Shown here: positions 18,582 to 26,103 of the stretch, piece after piece
Layout of the letters: each line of letters starts with the position of its first letter
Numbering within the stretch: the stretch's first letter is position 1
Assembly: GCF_028649395.1 (NCBI RefSeq)
Contig: NZ_JAQSUW010000010.1
Location: 369,014 to 433,013 of the forward strand
Reading direction: 5' to 3'
DNA length: 64,000 nt
DNA from: Pseudomonas sp. Gutcm_11s
Lineage (GTDB): Bacteria; Pseudomonadota; Gammaproteobacteria; Pseudomonadales; Pseudomonadaceae
Notes under the pieces: generated by a model
Databases searched by the model: none
Seen by the model: the letters and a program-made list of their open reading frames with translations, nothing else
What the model was told of the DNA's origin: nothing
Program-made: the position numbers and the translations under genes

Positions 18582-19342
18582 AGGGCGAACTCCTTGCGTA
18601 CCGCGCTGGCGATGCCGCCGGCGATATCGGCGGCCATCAGTGCGCCCTTCTCCGCCGTCGAGCCCTTGGCCGAGGACAGCACGCCGGACGGCGGCACCCA
18701 CTCGGTACGGCTCGGGTACATGTCGTAGGGCGGGAAGTCCGCCGGCGCCTCGTCCGGGATCAGGTCGAGGCGCACCAGGTTGGGCAGGTAGTGCAGCATC
18801 AGCGAGGTCTCGATCACCGCCGCGTGCTCCAGGGCGAAGCCGGGGAAGCCGGCGGGGAACACATCGGCCAGGGTCTGCTCGGTGCAGAAGTCCCAGTGCT
18901 CCAGGCGCATCACCTGCAGCTTGCTGGTCGGACCCAGCTCGCGGATGGCCAGCTCGATGCCCTCGGTGACGAACCACTGGTTCTCGTAGTGGCCGTCGAC
19001 CAGCACCAGGCGCGTCACGCCATGGCGGGCGAACTCGCGCACGGCGTCGCGCACCAGGGCGATCAGGGTCTGCCCGTCGAGGCTGGTGGTGCCGCAGAAA
19101 TGGTTGCCGCCGCCGCACTTGGGCTGCGACTTGTAGCCGTAGGACAGCGCCGGGGCGACCAGGCCGCCGACGCGTGCGGCGACGTCCTCGCAGATGGCGC
19201 TGGCGAGCAGCGCGTCGGTGCCCAGCGGCAGGTGCGGGCCGTGCTGTTCGGTGGCGCCGCAGGGCAGGAACACCACCGGCGACAGTTCGCGCACGCGGCG
19301 CGCGTATTCGACCCAGCTGAGCTGGTCCATGCGTACGGTCAT
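18578..19342 (-). CDS. Creatininase (creatinine amidohydrolase) family protein
   Basis: A 254-residue metal amidohydrolase strongly resembling Pseudomonas putida creatininase, which opens the ring of creatinine to creatine. Metal ligands align one for one with a two-residue offset: Glu32 and His34 (GATEQHG), Asp43 and Glu120 with nearby His118 (VDGHYEN). Characteristic blocks YGYKSQPKCGGGNHF, GTTSLDG, LEHWDF, ETSLMLHYLP and FPPYDMYP are also shared. No creatinase gene is in the window, so the usual creatinine route is incomplete; a cyclic acylguanidine other than creatinine is possible. It overlaps both neighbours by four bases. Confidence 0.9.
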   Translation of the reverse strand: MTVRMDQLSWVEYARRVRELSPVVFLPCGATEQHGPHLPLGTDALLASAICEDVAARVGGLVAPALSYGYKSQPKCGGGNHFCGTTSLDGQTLIALVRDAVREFARHGVTRLVLVDGHYENQWFVTEGIELAIRELGPTSKLQVMRLEHWDFCTEQTLADVFPAGFPGFALEHAAVIETSLMLHYLPNLVRLDLIPDEAPADFPPYDMYPSRTEWVPPSGVLSSAKGSTAEKGALMAADIAGGIASAVRKEFAL

Positions 19343-20226
19343 GACTTGGCCTCACAGAGAACGGAAGAAGAAGGTCGGCTCGGCCGCTCGGCGAGCAGCG
19401 CGGCGATCAGCACCAGGGCGCCGCCACACCATTCGCGCAGGCCCAGCTCGCGTTCGCCGAGCCAGGCGGCGGTGAGCACCGCCACCACCAGCTCGATCAC
19501 CACCAGCACCGCCGCGCGGCTGGCCTCGACGTGGCTGAAGCCGTATTGCGCGGCGCTCATGGCCAGCAGCCAGAACACCCCGAACAGGGCGATCTGCGCC
19601 CACAGGCCGGGGCTGGTCGCTGGCAGCGCGGTGCCCTGCAGCAGGCAGAACAGGCCACCGAGCAAGGCTGCGCCGACGAAGGCCACCACCGCCTTGCTGG
19701 CCAGCGGCACGCGGTCGGCGGCGCGGGTCGCCAGGTTGTTGCAGGCGAAGGCCAGGCCGGCGGACAGCGCCAGCCAGTCGCTGGCGCCGAGCGGGCGGAA
19801 GGTATCGGCGCTGATGCCGAGGGTCAGGGCGATGCCGAGCATGGCCAGCGCCAGGGCGCCGACGCGCACGGCGCTGAGCCGCTCGCCGAGCAGCAGCCAG
19901 CCGCCGAGCAGGCCCCACACCGGCGCCAGGTAGAACAGCAGCATGGCGCGCACCACGTCGCCCTCGGACAGCGCGCCGACCAGCCCGGCAGTGGCCCAGC
20001 CGCCGCACAGGCAGATCACCGTCAGCGCGCGGCGCTGTGGCCACCAGGCGGCGCGCTGGCGCCACAGCAGCGGCAGCGCCAGCAAGCACAGCAGGCCGTA
20101 GGTGTAGAGCACCACCGGCATGCCGCGCAGACCCTGGCCGGCGAGGTGTTCCAGCGGCAGCCAGCCCAGGCCCCAGAAGCTGGCGCCGAGCAACAGGACC
20201 AGCTCAGGTCTGAAGAGGGAGCGCAT
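19339..20226 (-). CDS. EamA/DMT family transporter
   Basis: A 295-residue integral membrane protein with ten predicted helices in two EamA repeats (about 8-140 and 155-280); FYLAPVWGLLGGWLLLGERL in the first and the VVIELVVAVLTAAWLGEREL in the second are the usual repeat ends. The start at 20226 lies one base after the SDR stop and the end overlaps the creatininase start. Family members export amino acids and metabolites. Known guanidine exporters are small SMR proteins; this larger DMT relative in a guanidine operon could export guanidine or a product (inference). Confidence 0.85.
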   Translation of the reverse strand: MRSLFRPELVLLLGASFWGLGWLPLEHLAGQGLRGMPVVLYTYGLLCLLALPLLWRQRAAWWPQRRALTVICLCGGWATAGLVGALSEGDVVRAMLLFYLAPVWGLLGGWLLLGERLSAVRVGALALAMLGIALTLGISADTFRPLGASDWLALSAGLAFACNNLATRAADRVPLASKAVVAFVGAALLGGLFCLLQGTALPATSPGLWAQIALFGVFWLLAMSAAQYGFSHVEASRAAVLVVIELVVAVLTAAWLGERELGLREWCGGALVLIAALLAERPSRPSSSVLCEAKS

Positions 20227-20227
20227 C

Positions 20228-20977
20228 TCAGCCACCCATCCAGGCGCCGCCATTGGCGCCCAGGGTCTGGCCATGGAAGAAGCTGGCCTCGGCCGAGACC
20301 AGGAAGCACACGGCGGCGGCGATCTCCTCGGGACGGCCGAGGCGCGCGGCGGGAATCGCCACCTCGCGGGCGACCATCTCCGCGCTCATGTGCTCCACCG
20401 AGACCATCGGCGTGTCCACCGGACCCGGCGCCACCGCGTTGATGCGGATGGCCGGGGCGAATTCGCGGGCCAGCGCCTTGCTCAGGCCGATCACCCCGGC
20501 CTTGGCCGTGCAGTAGGCCGCGTAGCGCTCGCGGCCGATCTGCCCGAGCTCCGAGGCGATGTTGACGATGCAGCCGTCGCCGCGCGCCTGCATGTGCGCC
20601 AGGGCATGACGGCAGCAGCGATACACCGCATGCAGGTCGACGCCGAGCACGCGGGCCCAGTCGTCCTCGCTGGTATCGAGGAACGGCCGCTCGAGGATGA
20701 TCCCGGCGTTGTTGACCAGGATGTCCAGGTCGCCCTCGGCGAGCACCCAGCCGAACATGTCGGCGACCTGCTCGGGCGCGGTGACATCGGCCTGTACCGC
20801 GCGCGCCTGACCACCGGCGGCGGCGATCTGCGCGACCAGGGCGGCAGCCGCCTCGGGCTGGTCCAGATGGTTGATCCACACCGTCGCGCCAGCCTCGGCC
20901 AATGCCAGGACAATGGCCCGGCCGATGCCCTGGGTGGCGCCGGTGACCAGCGCAGTCTTGCCTGCCAGGTTTTTCAT
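20228..20977 (-). CDS. Short-chain dehydrogenase/reductase (second)
   Basis: A 249-residue classical SDR from ATG at 20977, overlapping the first SDR's TGA by one base (TGATG). The cofactor site is TGATQGIG (12-19), the NNAG motif is at about 89-92 and the catalytic residues are Ser142, Tyr155 and Lys159. It resembles FabG-like 3-oxoacyl reductases and glucose/diol dehydrogenases, but the operon suggests an alcohol or carbonyl formed from the imported compound. Substrate unknown. Confidence 0.9.
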   Translation of the reverse strand: MKNLAGKTALVTGATQGIGRAIVLALAEAGATVWINHLDQPEAAAALVAQIAAAGGQARAVQADVTAPEQVADMFGWVLAEGDLDILVNNAGIILERPFLDTSEDDWARVLGVDLHAVYRCCRHALAHMQARGDGCIVNIASELGQIGRERYAAYCTAKAGVIGLSKALAREFAPAIRINAVAPGPVDTPMVSVEHMSAEMVAREVAIPAARLGRPEEIAAAVCFLVSAEASFFHGQTLGANGGAWMGG

Positions 20978-21756
20978 CAGTGCATGACCTCGCCATGGCT
21001 GACCGACAGCGCCTGCCCGGTGACGGGCGCGGCCAGCGGGCTGCCGAGGAACAGGAAGGTGCCGGCCAGGTCCGCCGGGGTGAGCAGTTCGGGCACCGCC
21101 TGGGCGGCGAGGATCAGCGCCAGCTCGTCGGCCTCGCTGCGGCCGCTGGCCTGGGCCATCACCGCCAGCGAGCGCATCGCCGCGTCGGTGCCGATCCAGC
21201 CCGGACACACCGCGTTGACCCTGATACGCCGTGGCCCCAACTCCCACGCCAGCGAACGGGTCAGGCCGATCACCGCGTGCTTGCTGGCGACATAGGCGGA
21301 GAAGCCCGGCACGCCCTTGAGGCCCCAGATCGAGGCCTGGTTGATCACGCTGCTGCCGGCGCGCAGCTGGTGCTGTAGGGCGCGGGTCAGGCGCAGCATC
21401 GACGCCACGTTGTTGTCCAGCAGCGCCTGCCAGTGCGCGTCGGCTGCGGCACCGGTGTCCGCCAGTGGGGTGGCGTATTCGACGCCGGCGTTGTTGATCA
21501 GCACGTCCAGCGGCAGCTCGCCACGGCGTTCGGCGTAGGCAGCCACGGCGGCGCTGTCGGCCAGCTCGACGCAGGCCCAGGCCACGTCGGCCAGCGGCGC
21601 CAGTTCGTCGGCTACCGCGGCCAGGGCCTCGGCGTTGCGGTCGAGCAGTTCCAGGGTCGCGCCGGCCTCGGCGAAGGCCCGTGCCAGGCCACGGCCGATG
21701 CCGCTGGCGGCGCCGGTGAGCAGCACGCGTTTGCCGCGATAGTCGATCATCGTCAC
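20977..21756 (-). CDS. Short-chain dehydrogenase/reductase (first)
   Basis: A 259-residue classical SDR. The ATG at 21756 overlaps the desaturase stop as ATGA. Cofactor site TGAASGIG (14-21), NNAG (88-91) and catalytic Ser142, Tyr155 and Lys159 are visible, the same catalytic numbering as the neighbour, although the sequences differ widely. An acidic LLDR after the second beta strand suggests NAD rather than NADP. Following a membrane oxygenase, it may oxidise the hydroxylated product; this is inference. Confidence 0.9.
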   Translation of the reverse strand: MTMIDYRGKRVLLTGAASGIGRGLARAFAEAGATLELLDRNAEALAAVADELAPLADVAWACVELADSAAVAAYAERRGELPLDVLINNAGVEYATPLADTGAAADAHWQALLDNNVASMLRLTRALQHQLRAGSSVINQASIWGLKGVPGFSAYVASKHAVIGLTRSLAWELGPRRIRVNAVCPGWIGTDAAMRSLAVMAQASGRSEADELALILAAQAVPELLTPADLAGTFLFLGSPLAAPVTGQALSVSHGEVMH

Positions 21757-22778
21757 ACCGCCGTCAGGAAGGACACGCCCACCGCCCCGTAGAAGCCATC
21801 GGCGCGCTGCGCGCCGCTCGCCTCGACCGCGCCGTAGTCGTCATCGATGACGCGGCGCAGACGGTGCTGGTGGAAGCTCTTGAACAGCAGGTGCATCGGC
21901 AGCACCTGGCCGTAGGCGTCGCCGTACAGCTCGTGGTGCAGCTTGCGCAGGCGGTACCAGGGCGCCACCGGCTTCTCGTGGTGGGCGTTGTGGTAGGCGA
22001 AGTTGAGCAGCAGCAGGTCGAGCACCGGCCAGCGCACCGAGACCACGTTGCTGAAGGTGTTCATCTGCTCGTAGGGGCGGTCGCGCACCTTGTCGTCGGG
22101 GATCTTGCCGCCGTCTTCGAGCACCGCGAAGGCGTCGTAGGTGTGCTGATAGGCGTCGGTGAAGCGCAGCACGGTGAGCATGATCGACCAGGCCACGAAG
22201 TAGAGGATCGCCGCCTTCAGCGACACCGCGGCGAACAGGCCGAACAGCACGCAGCGCAGCAGCAGGGTCAGCGCCACCTTGCGCCGGTTGGCGCGGTGCT
22301 TCTCGTTGCGGGTGATGAAGGGCAGCACGATCACGTACCAGTGCATGATCAGCTCCACCGCCGGCACGTAGGCCCACTCGGCGGCCAGCACCAGCTTGCG
22401 CAGCCATCCCGGGCACTGCTGGTTGAGGAACAGCTTGGTGTCGAAGGTGATCACGTCGGCGCGGTCGACGTGGTGGCGCATGTGTTTCTTGCGCAGGTCC
22501 TGGAAGCCGGCGTAGCAGCTGCCGCAGATCCAGCTGGCGACTTCGCCGGCCCACTCGTTGTGCTTGGGCTTGGCGAAGATGGTGCCGTGGGCGAATTCGT
22601 GGATCAGGTAGGCGCTGACGATCATCGCGTGGCCGAGCAGCAGGGTGCCGGCGGCGTTGAGCAGCCAGCCATCGGCCAGCAGCAGGCCGATGCCGAGCGC
22701 GTAGCCGCCGAGGGCGTAGGCGATGGCCAGGCTGTTGGGCAGGCGGCCATCGGCGTAACGATAGAGCTGGGTAGACAT
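21753..22778 (-). CDS. Fatty acid desaturase-like di-iron membrane oxygenase
   Basis: A 341-residue integral membrane protein with the three histidine boxes of the desaturase/hydroxylase superfamily: HEFAH (60-64), HMRHH (99-103) and HNAHH (263-267), plus His212 in DAYQH. Hydrophobic segments flank the boxes (about 16-60, 130-155, 170-205). Family members use two irons and O2 to desaturate, hydroxylate or demethylate. The riboswitch context argues against ordinary lipid desaturation and for oxidation of an alkylguanidine or related amine (inference). It begins 47 bases after the binding-protein gene, past a GC hairpin. Confidence 0.88.
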   Translation of the reverse strand: MSTQLYRYADGRLPNSLAIAYALGGYALGIGLLLADGWLLNAAGTLLLGHAMIVSAYLIHEFAHGTIFAKPKHNEWAGEVASWICGSCYAGFQDLRKKHMRHHVDRADVITFDTKLFLNQQCPGWLRKLVLAAEWAYVPAVELIMHWYVIVLPFITRNEKHRANRRKVALTLLLRCVLFGLFAAVSLKAAILYFVAWSIMLTVLRFTDAYQHTYDAFAVLEDGGKIPDDKVRDRPYEQMNTFSNVVSVRWPVLDLLLLNFAYHNAHHEKPVAPWYRLRKLHHELYGDAYGQVLPMHLLFKSFHQHRLRRVIDDDYGAVEASGAQRADGFYGAVGVSFLTAV

Positions 22779-22795
22779 GGGAGTCCTCCGCAGGC

Positions 22796-22814
22796 GGCGG
22801 CGCCAGGCGCCGCC
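22796..22814 (-). other. Intra-operon stem-loop after binding-protein gene
   Basis: GGCGGCGCC-A-GGCGCCGCC, a 9-bp perfect inverted repeat (about 7 bp usable stem), lies between the binding protein stop and the desaturase start. No T-run follows. Such hairpins often protect the message of an upstream binding-protein gene so that it is made in excess over the membrane parts. Confidence 0.55.
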
Positions 22815-22825
22815 GACACTGGTGG

Positions 22826-23833
22826 TTACTTGGCCAGGGCCTCGACGAACTGGGCGTCGAAGGTGCTGGCGAAGTCCGGGATGACGGGGATCTGGCCGTT
22901 GTCCTTGAGCAGCTTGGCGATCACCGCGCCGCTGCCGTAGAACGAGCTGGTGGCCTCGGACTGCTCGAAGTTCTTGCTCATCTCGGCCAGCGGGATGTTG
23001 TACACGCCGCTCATCTGCTCCTTGGCTTCCTCGGCGGTGACGCCGAGTACCTTGCCGATGATCGCGGCGGCCTCGTCCGGGTGGCTCTGCATGTAGGCCA
23101 GGCCGTCCAGGTAGCCCTGCATCAGCGCCTTGATCGCCGCCGGGCGCTTGGCGATGACCTTGGCGTCGAACACCAGTACGTCGGTGATCAGGCCCGGGGC
23201 GTCCTTGGAGGAGTACACGACGTGGAACTTGTCACCGGGCATGCCGAGGATCTGCGACACGTTGGGCTCGTAGGTCACGCCCACCGGCAGACTGCCGCTG
23301 GCCATGGCGCCGGGAATGCCCTCGGGGGTCATGTTCACCGGGCTGATGTCCTTCTCCGACAGGCCGTTGCTCTTCAGCGCATAGGCCAGCAGGAAGTCGG
23401 ACGGCGACAGCGGGTTGAAGCCGACCTTCTTGCCCTTGAAGTCGGCCACCGAGGCGATCGACTTGTCAGCGACGATGGCATCACCGCCGTTGGAGAAGTC
23501 GATGGGCATCACCACCTTGTGCGCCAGGCCCTTGGCCACGCCGCCGACCACCTGATCGTAGGTCAGCATGCCACCGTCGAGAGCGCTGCCAAGCATGGCC
23601 GAGGGAATCAGCGCCGGGTCGTTGAAGAACTGCAGTTCGACCTTGAGGTCGTGCGCCTTGTACAGGTCGAGGGCATCGGCGACGTAGAACGGCGCATAAC
23701 CGGCCCAGACCACGGTACCGATCTTCATCTGTTCGACGGCTTGGGCGGAGAACGGCAGGACCGCGGCGAAGGTGGCGAAACAGGCACCGAACAGGGTCTT
23801 GCGCAGCGAACGCGGGGACAGCGAAAGGCTCAT
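22826..23833 (-). CDS. Periplasmic substrate-binding protein, NMT1/nitrate-sulfonate-type ABC importer
   Basis: First gene under the guanidine-I riboswitch. The ATG at 23833 has AGGAG seven bases upstream and gives 335 residues; a longer frame adds 11 residues inside the leader. Signal peptide runs to about residue 32 (cleavage after SAQA). The mature part has the NMT1/SsuA-like pattern (KIGTVVWAGYAPFYVADALDLYKAHDLKVELQFFND; TYDQVVGGVAKGL; GFNPLSPSDFLLAYAL). Its permease and ATPase are encoded at the far end of the operon. Binding of a guanidine or guanidino compound is inferred from the riboswitch. Confidence 0.93.
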   Translation of the reverse strand: MSLSLSPRSLRKTLFGACFATFAAVLPFSAQAVEQMKIGTVVWAGYAPFYVADALDLYKAHDLKVELQFFNDPALIPSAMLGSALDGGMLTYDQVVGGVAKGLAHKVVMPIDFSNGGDAIVADKSIASVADFKGKKVGFNPLSPSDFLLAYALKSNGLSEKDISPVNMTPEGIPGAMASGSLPVGVTYEPNVSQILGMPGDKFHVVYSSKDAPGLITDVLVFDAKVIAKRPAAIKALMQGYLDGLAYMQSHPDEAAAIIGKVLGVTAEEAKEQMSGVYNIPLAEMSKNFEQSEATSSFYGSGAVIAKLLKDNGQIPVIPDFASTFDAQFVEALAK

Positions 23834-24209
23834 GGCATTGCTCCTACACGTTTGGAATTCAGGCACGGGATGACGTCACGTCTCCCGGGCTTTTCTCCCG
23901 CCGTGTAGCCCTGATCCTTAGGGCCGGAAAACTCTCGGACCAGCCATCCACTGTCTGTGGACCGGAACCCTAGTTCGCCTCTGGTGCAACTCCAATGTGC
24001 CAAGCGTCATGAGCGCCAGCCGACTGCTGCCGGCGCGGGTGACTCATCCCGTTCGAGGGTGATTTTGCAAGTCCGGTGCCAGGCCGCCGCGAGCGATCAG
24101 AAAATCGCCGGCTTTCAGTGACTTGCGGGTTCTGCCATGGCTCAGCAGCGGGCTCTGCAGCGGGCCTGTGCCGCGCGCAGGCGCACCACGGGCTGGCAGG
24201 CGCCTGCTT
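23834..24209 (-). other. Leader and promoter region of the guanidine operon
   Basis: This 376-base gap between the diguanylate cyclase stop and the binding-protein start holds the riboswitch. From about 23986 to 24209 no gene is credible. A promoter must lie here, but no convincing sigma-70 pair is visible. TTGGCAC-N7-TTGCA, just before the aptamer, resembles a sigma-54 site with two bases too many in the spacer. Confidence 0.5.
23878..23985 (-). ncRNA. Guanidine-I (ykkC) riboswitch
   Basis: On the minus strand the leader contains, in order, CTAGGGTTCCG (23963-23973), CTGGTCCGAGAG (23932-23943 region) and ACACGGCGGGAGAAAAGCCC followed by GGGAGA (23881-23906). These are the hallmark conserved blocks of the ykkC-yxkD RNA, subtype 1, which binds guanidinium and turns gene expression on. 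The match of the last block, with ACGG and AAAAGCCCGGGAGA, fits subtype 1 rather than the ppGpp or PRPP subtypes. The aptamer ends about 47 bases before the binding-protein ATG. I see no clear terminator with a T-run there, so the mechanism may be translational or Rho-dependent. Confidence 0.9.
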
Positions 24210-26009
24210 TCAGTGCGCGCCGCCGACTCGGTTGCGCCCGGCCTGTTTCGCCGCGTACAGCGCGGCATCCGCCTCGGCCACCAGCGGTTCGACGGCGTAG
24301 CCGCCCGCCGCGCCATGGGCCAGGCCGACGCTGACCGTGAGCGCGACCGATTCGCCCTGGTGCTCCAGGCGCAGCGCCTCGACGTTGGCGCGGATGCTCT
24401 CGGCGATGCGCTCGGCGGCCGGTCGCGCGCAGCCACGCAGCAGCACGATGAACTCCTCGCCGCCGTAGCGCGCGGCCAGGTCGCCACTACGCCGTACCTG
24501 CTGGCGCAGCACCTCGCCGACGGCGGCGATGCAGCGGTCGCCGAAGGGGTGGCCGTAGCTGTCGTTGATGCGCTTGAAGTGGTCGATGTCGAGCATCAGC
24601 ACCGCCAGCTCGTCGCTGCCCAGCAGCGGCAGCTGCTCGTCGACCTGGCGCCGGTTGGGCAGGCGGGTCAGCGCATCGGTGTAGCTGAGCCGAGTCAGCT
24701 CGCCGTTGGCGCGCTCCAGCTCGTGGCGCGCCTGCTCCAGCTCCTGGGTGCGTTCCTGCACGCGGCGGTCGAGCTCCTCGTTGACCCCGCGCTGCGCCGC
24801 CAGGCTCAGCTCACGTTCCGTCAGCAACGCGTCTTGGGCCTGAATGCGCGCCGCCCGCTCGCGGTTGATGCGGTCGGCCAGGGCGATCGACAGCAGGATG
24901 AATTCGACGAAGAAGCCGAAGGTCTGGCTGCGCAGGGTGAACTGGTTGATCGGCAGCGCGCCCTGCAGCGCCGCCACGTGCACCGCGGTGCAGACGATCA
25001 GCAGCGCCCAGGCCAAGGCGAACAGCGGCGCCGAGGGGTTGCCACGGCGCCACAGGCTGAGCGCGGTGACCAGCGCCAGCACGCAGCTGAACAGCGCCAC
25101 CGCCGGCGTGCCCAGGAGTACCAGCCATTGCGGGTGGAGGAACAGCAGGGCAATCGCCAGCAGCCAGTAGCCGAGCAGCAGATTGTTGGCCCACAGCACC
25201 CAGCCACCGTAGCGCGGGATGCGCAGGAACACGCGGGCGAACATGGTCGCCGCGAGGAAGCTCCACAGCGCCGAGCCGGCGTAGATCAGCCCCGCCGGGC
25301 GGCCCAGCTCCGGCCACAGGAGCAGCACGCCGAAACCGCTCAGGCTGAGTTCGTAGATCACCACGCCGAGCAGGTACAGGCTGTACCACAGGTAGCTGGG
25401 GTGGCGGGTGAACAGGTACAGGCTGGAGTTGTACAGCAGCACCGCCAGCATGGCGCCGAAGAACAGTCCCAGCAGCAGGCGCTGGTCCATCTCCTGGGCC
25501 TGGTAGGCCTCGGCCGTGAGCACCTGCATCGGCGCCACCACCGACTCCTTGCTGTGCAGGCGCAGGTACACCCAGCGCTGCTCGCCGGGCTCGATCTGCA
25601 GCGGGAACAGCGGTTGCCGGCCTGGCTCGGCCCAGGCGCTCAGTCGCAGGTGGTCGCCGGCCAGCAGCAGCGGGCCCCAGTGGTCGGTGGCGGGGTCGTA
25701 CAGGCGCAGTTCGACGCGGTCGAGGATCGGCCACTCGACCAGCAGGCGCCAGTCGTCACGCGCGGAGGTGTTGTGCAGGGCCAGGCGTACCCACACCGGA
25801 TGCGCCTGGTAGCCCAGGCTCAGCGAGCGGCCGCCGAGTGCGCGCCAGCCCTCGGCGCGGGCGGCTGCAGGGTAATCCAGCTCCTGCTCCGACAGCAGGT
25901 ACTCCAGCCACGGCGCAGGGCGCACCACCGGATGATCATCAGCGAGTTGCAGCGGGCTGGCCGAGGCCAGCGTTGTCAGCAGGCAGAACAGCAGGATGAA
26001 TGAACGCAC
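24210..26009 (-). CDS. 7TMR-DISM diguanylate cyclase
   Basis: A 599-residue membrane sensor. After a signal peptide (MRSFILLFCLLTTLASAS) comes a periplasmic 7TMR-DISM extracellular domain (about 20-170), a seven-helix 7TMR-DISM region (about 180-385), a coiled coil (about 390-435) and a GGDEF domain (about 435-595). The active site is RYGGEEF, with an RSGD inhibitory site five residues before it, so it should make cyclic di-GMP and be product-inhibited. The sensed ligand is unknown. It reads toward the guanidine operon but is separated by 376 bases. Confidence 0.92.
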   Translation of the reverse strand: MRSFILLFCLLTTLASASPLQLADDHPVVRPAPWLEYLLSEQELDYPAAARAEGWRALGGRSLSLGYQAHPVWVRLALHNTSARDDWRLLVEWPILDRVELRLYDPATDHWGPLLLAGDHLRLSAWAEPGRQPLFPLQIEPGEQRWVYLRLHSKESVVAPMQVLTAEAYQAQEMDQRLLLGLFFGAMLAVLLYNSSLYLFTRHPSYLWYSLYLLGVVIYELSLSGFGVLLLWPELGRPAGLIYAGSALWSFLAATMFARVFLRIPRYGGWVLWANNLLLGYWLLAIALLFLHPQWLVLLGTPAVALFSCVLALVTALSLWRRGNPSAPLFALAWALLIVCTAVHVAALQGALPINQFTLRSQTFGFFVEFILLSIALADRINRERAARIQAQDALLTERELSLAAQRGVNEELDRRVQERTQELEQARHELERANGELTRLSYTDALTRLPNRRQVDEQLPLLGSDELAVLMLDIDHFKRINDSYGHPFGDRCIAAVGEVLRQQVRRSGDLAARYGGEEFIVLLRGCARPAAERIAESIRANVEALRLEHQGESVALTVSVGLAHGAAGGYAVEPLVAEADAALYAAKQAGRNRVGGAH

Positions 26010-26103
26010 GGGCAGGTCGATCCCTCAACTCGACGCCACACAGGAGGACGACAGGCGCCAGTCCGTCCAGCATTGCCGCTAAACGGGCAATGCGCCAGTA
26101 CGA

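Noticed and set aside
23990-24012. Sigma-54 promoter TTGGCAC-N7-TTGCA before the riboswitch
   Set aside because: The spacer between the -24 GG and -12 GC elements is two bases too long for sigma-54; kept only as a weak note.
24123-26003. Long open frame (over 600 codons) on the plus strand
   Set aside because: It is antisense to the diguanylate cyclase gene, rich in Gln/His/Arg/Gly without domain or ribosome site; a high-GC shadow.
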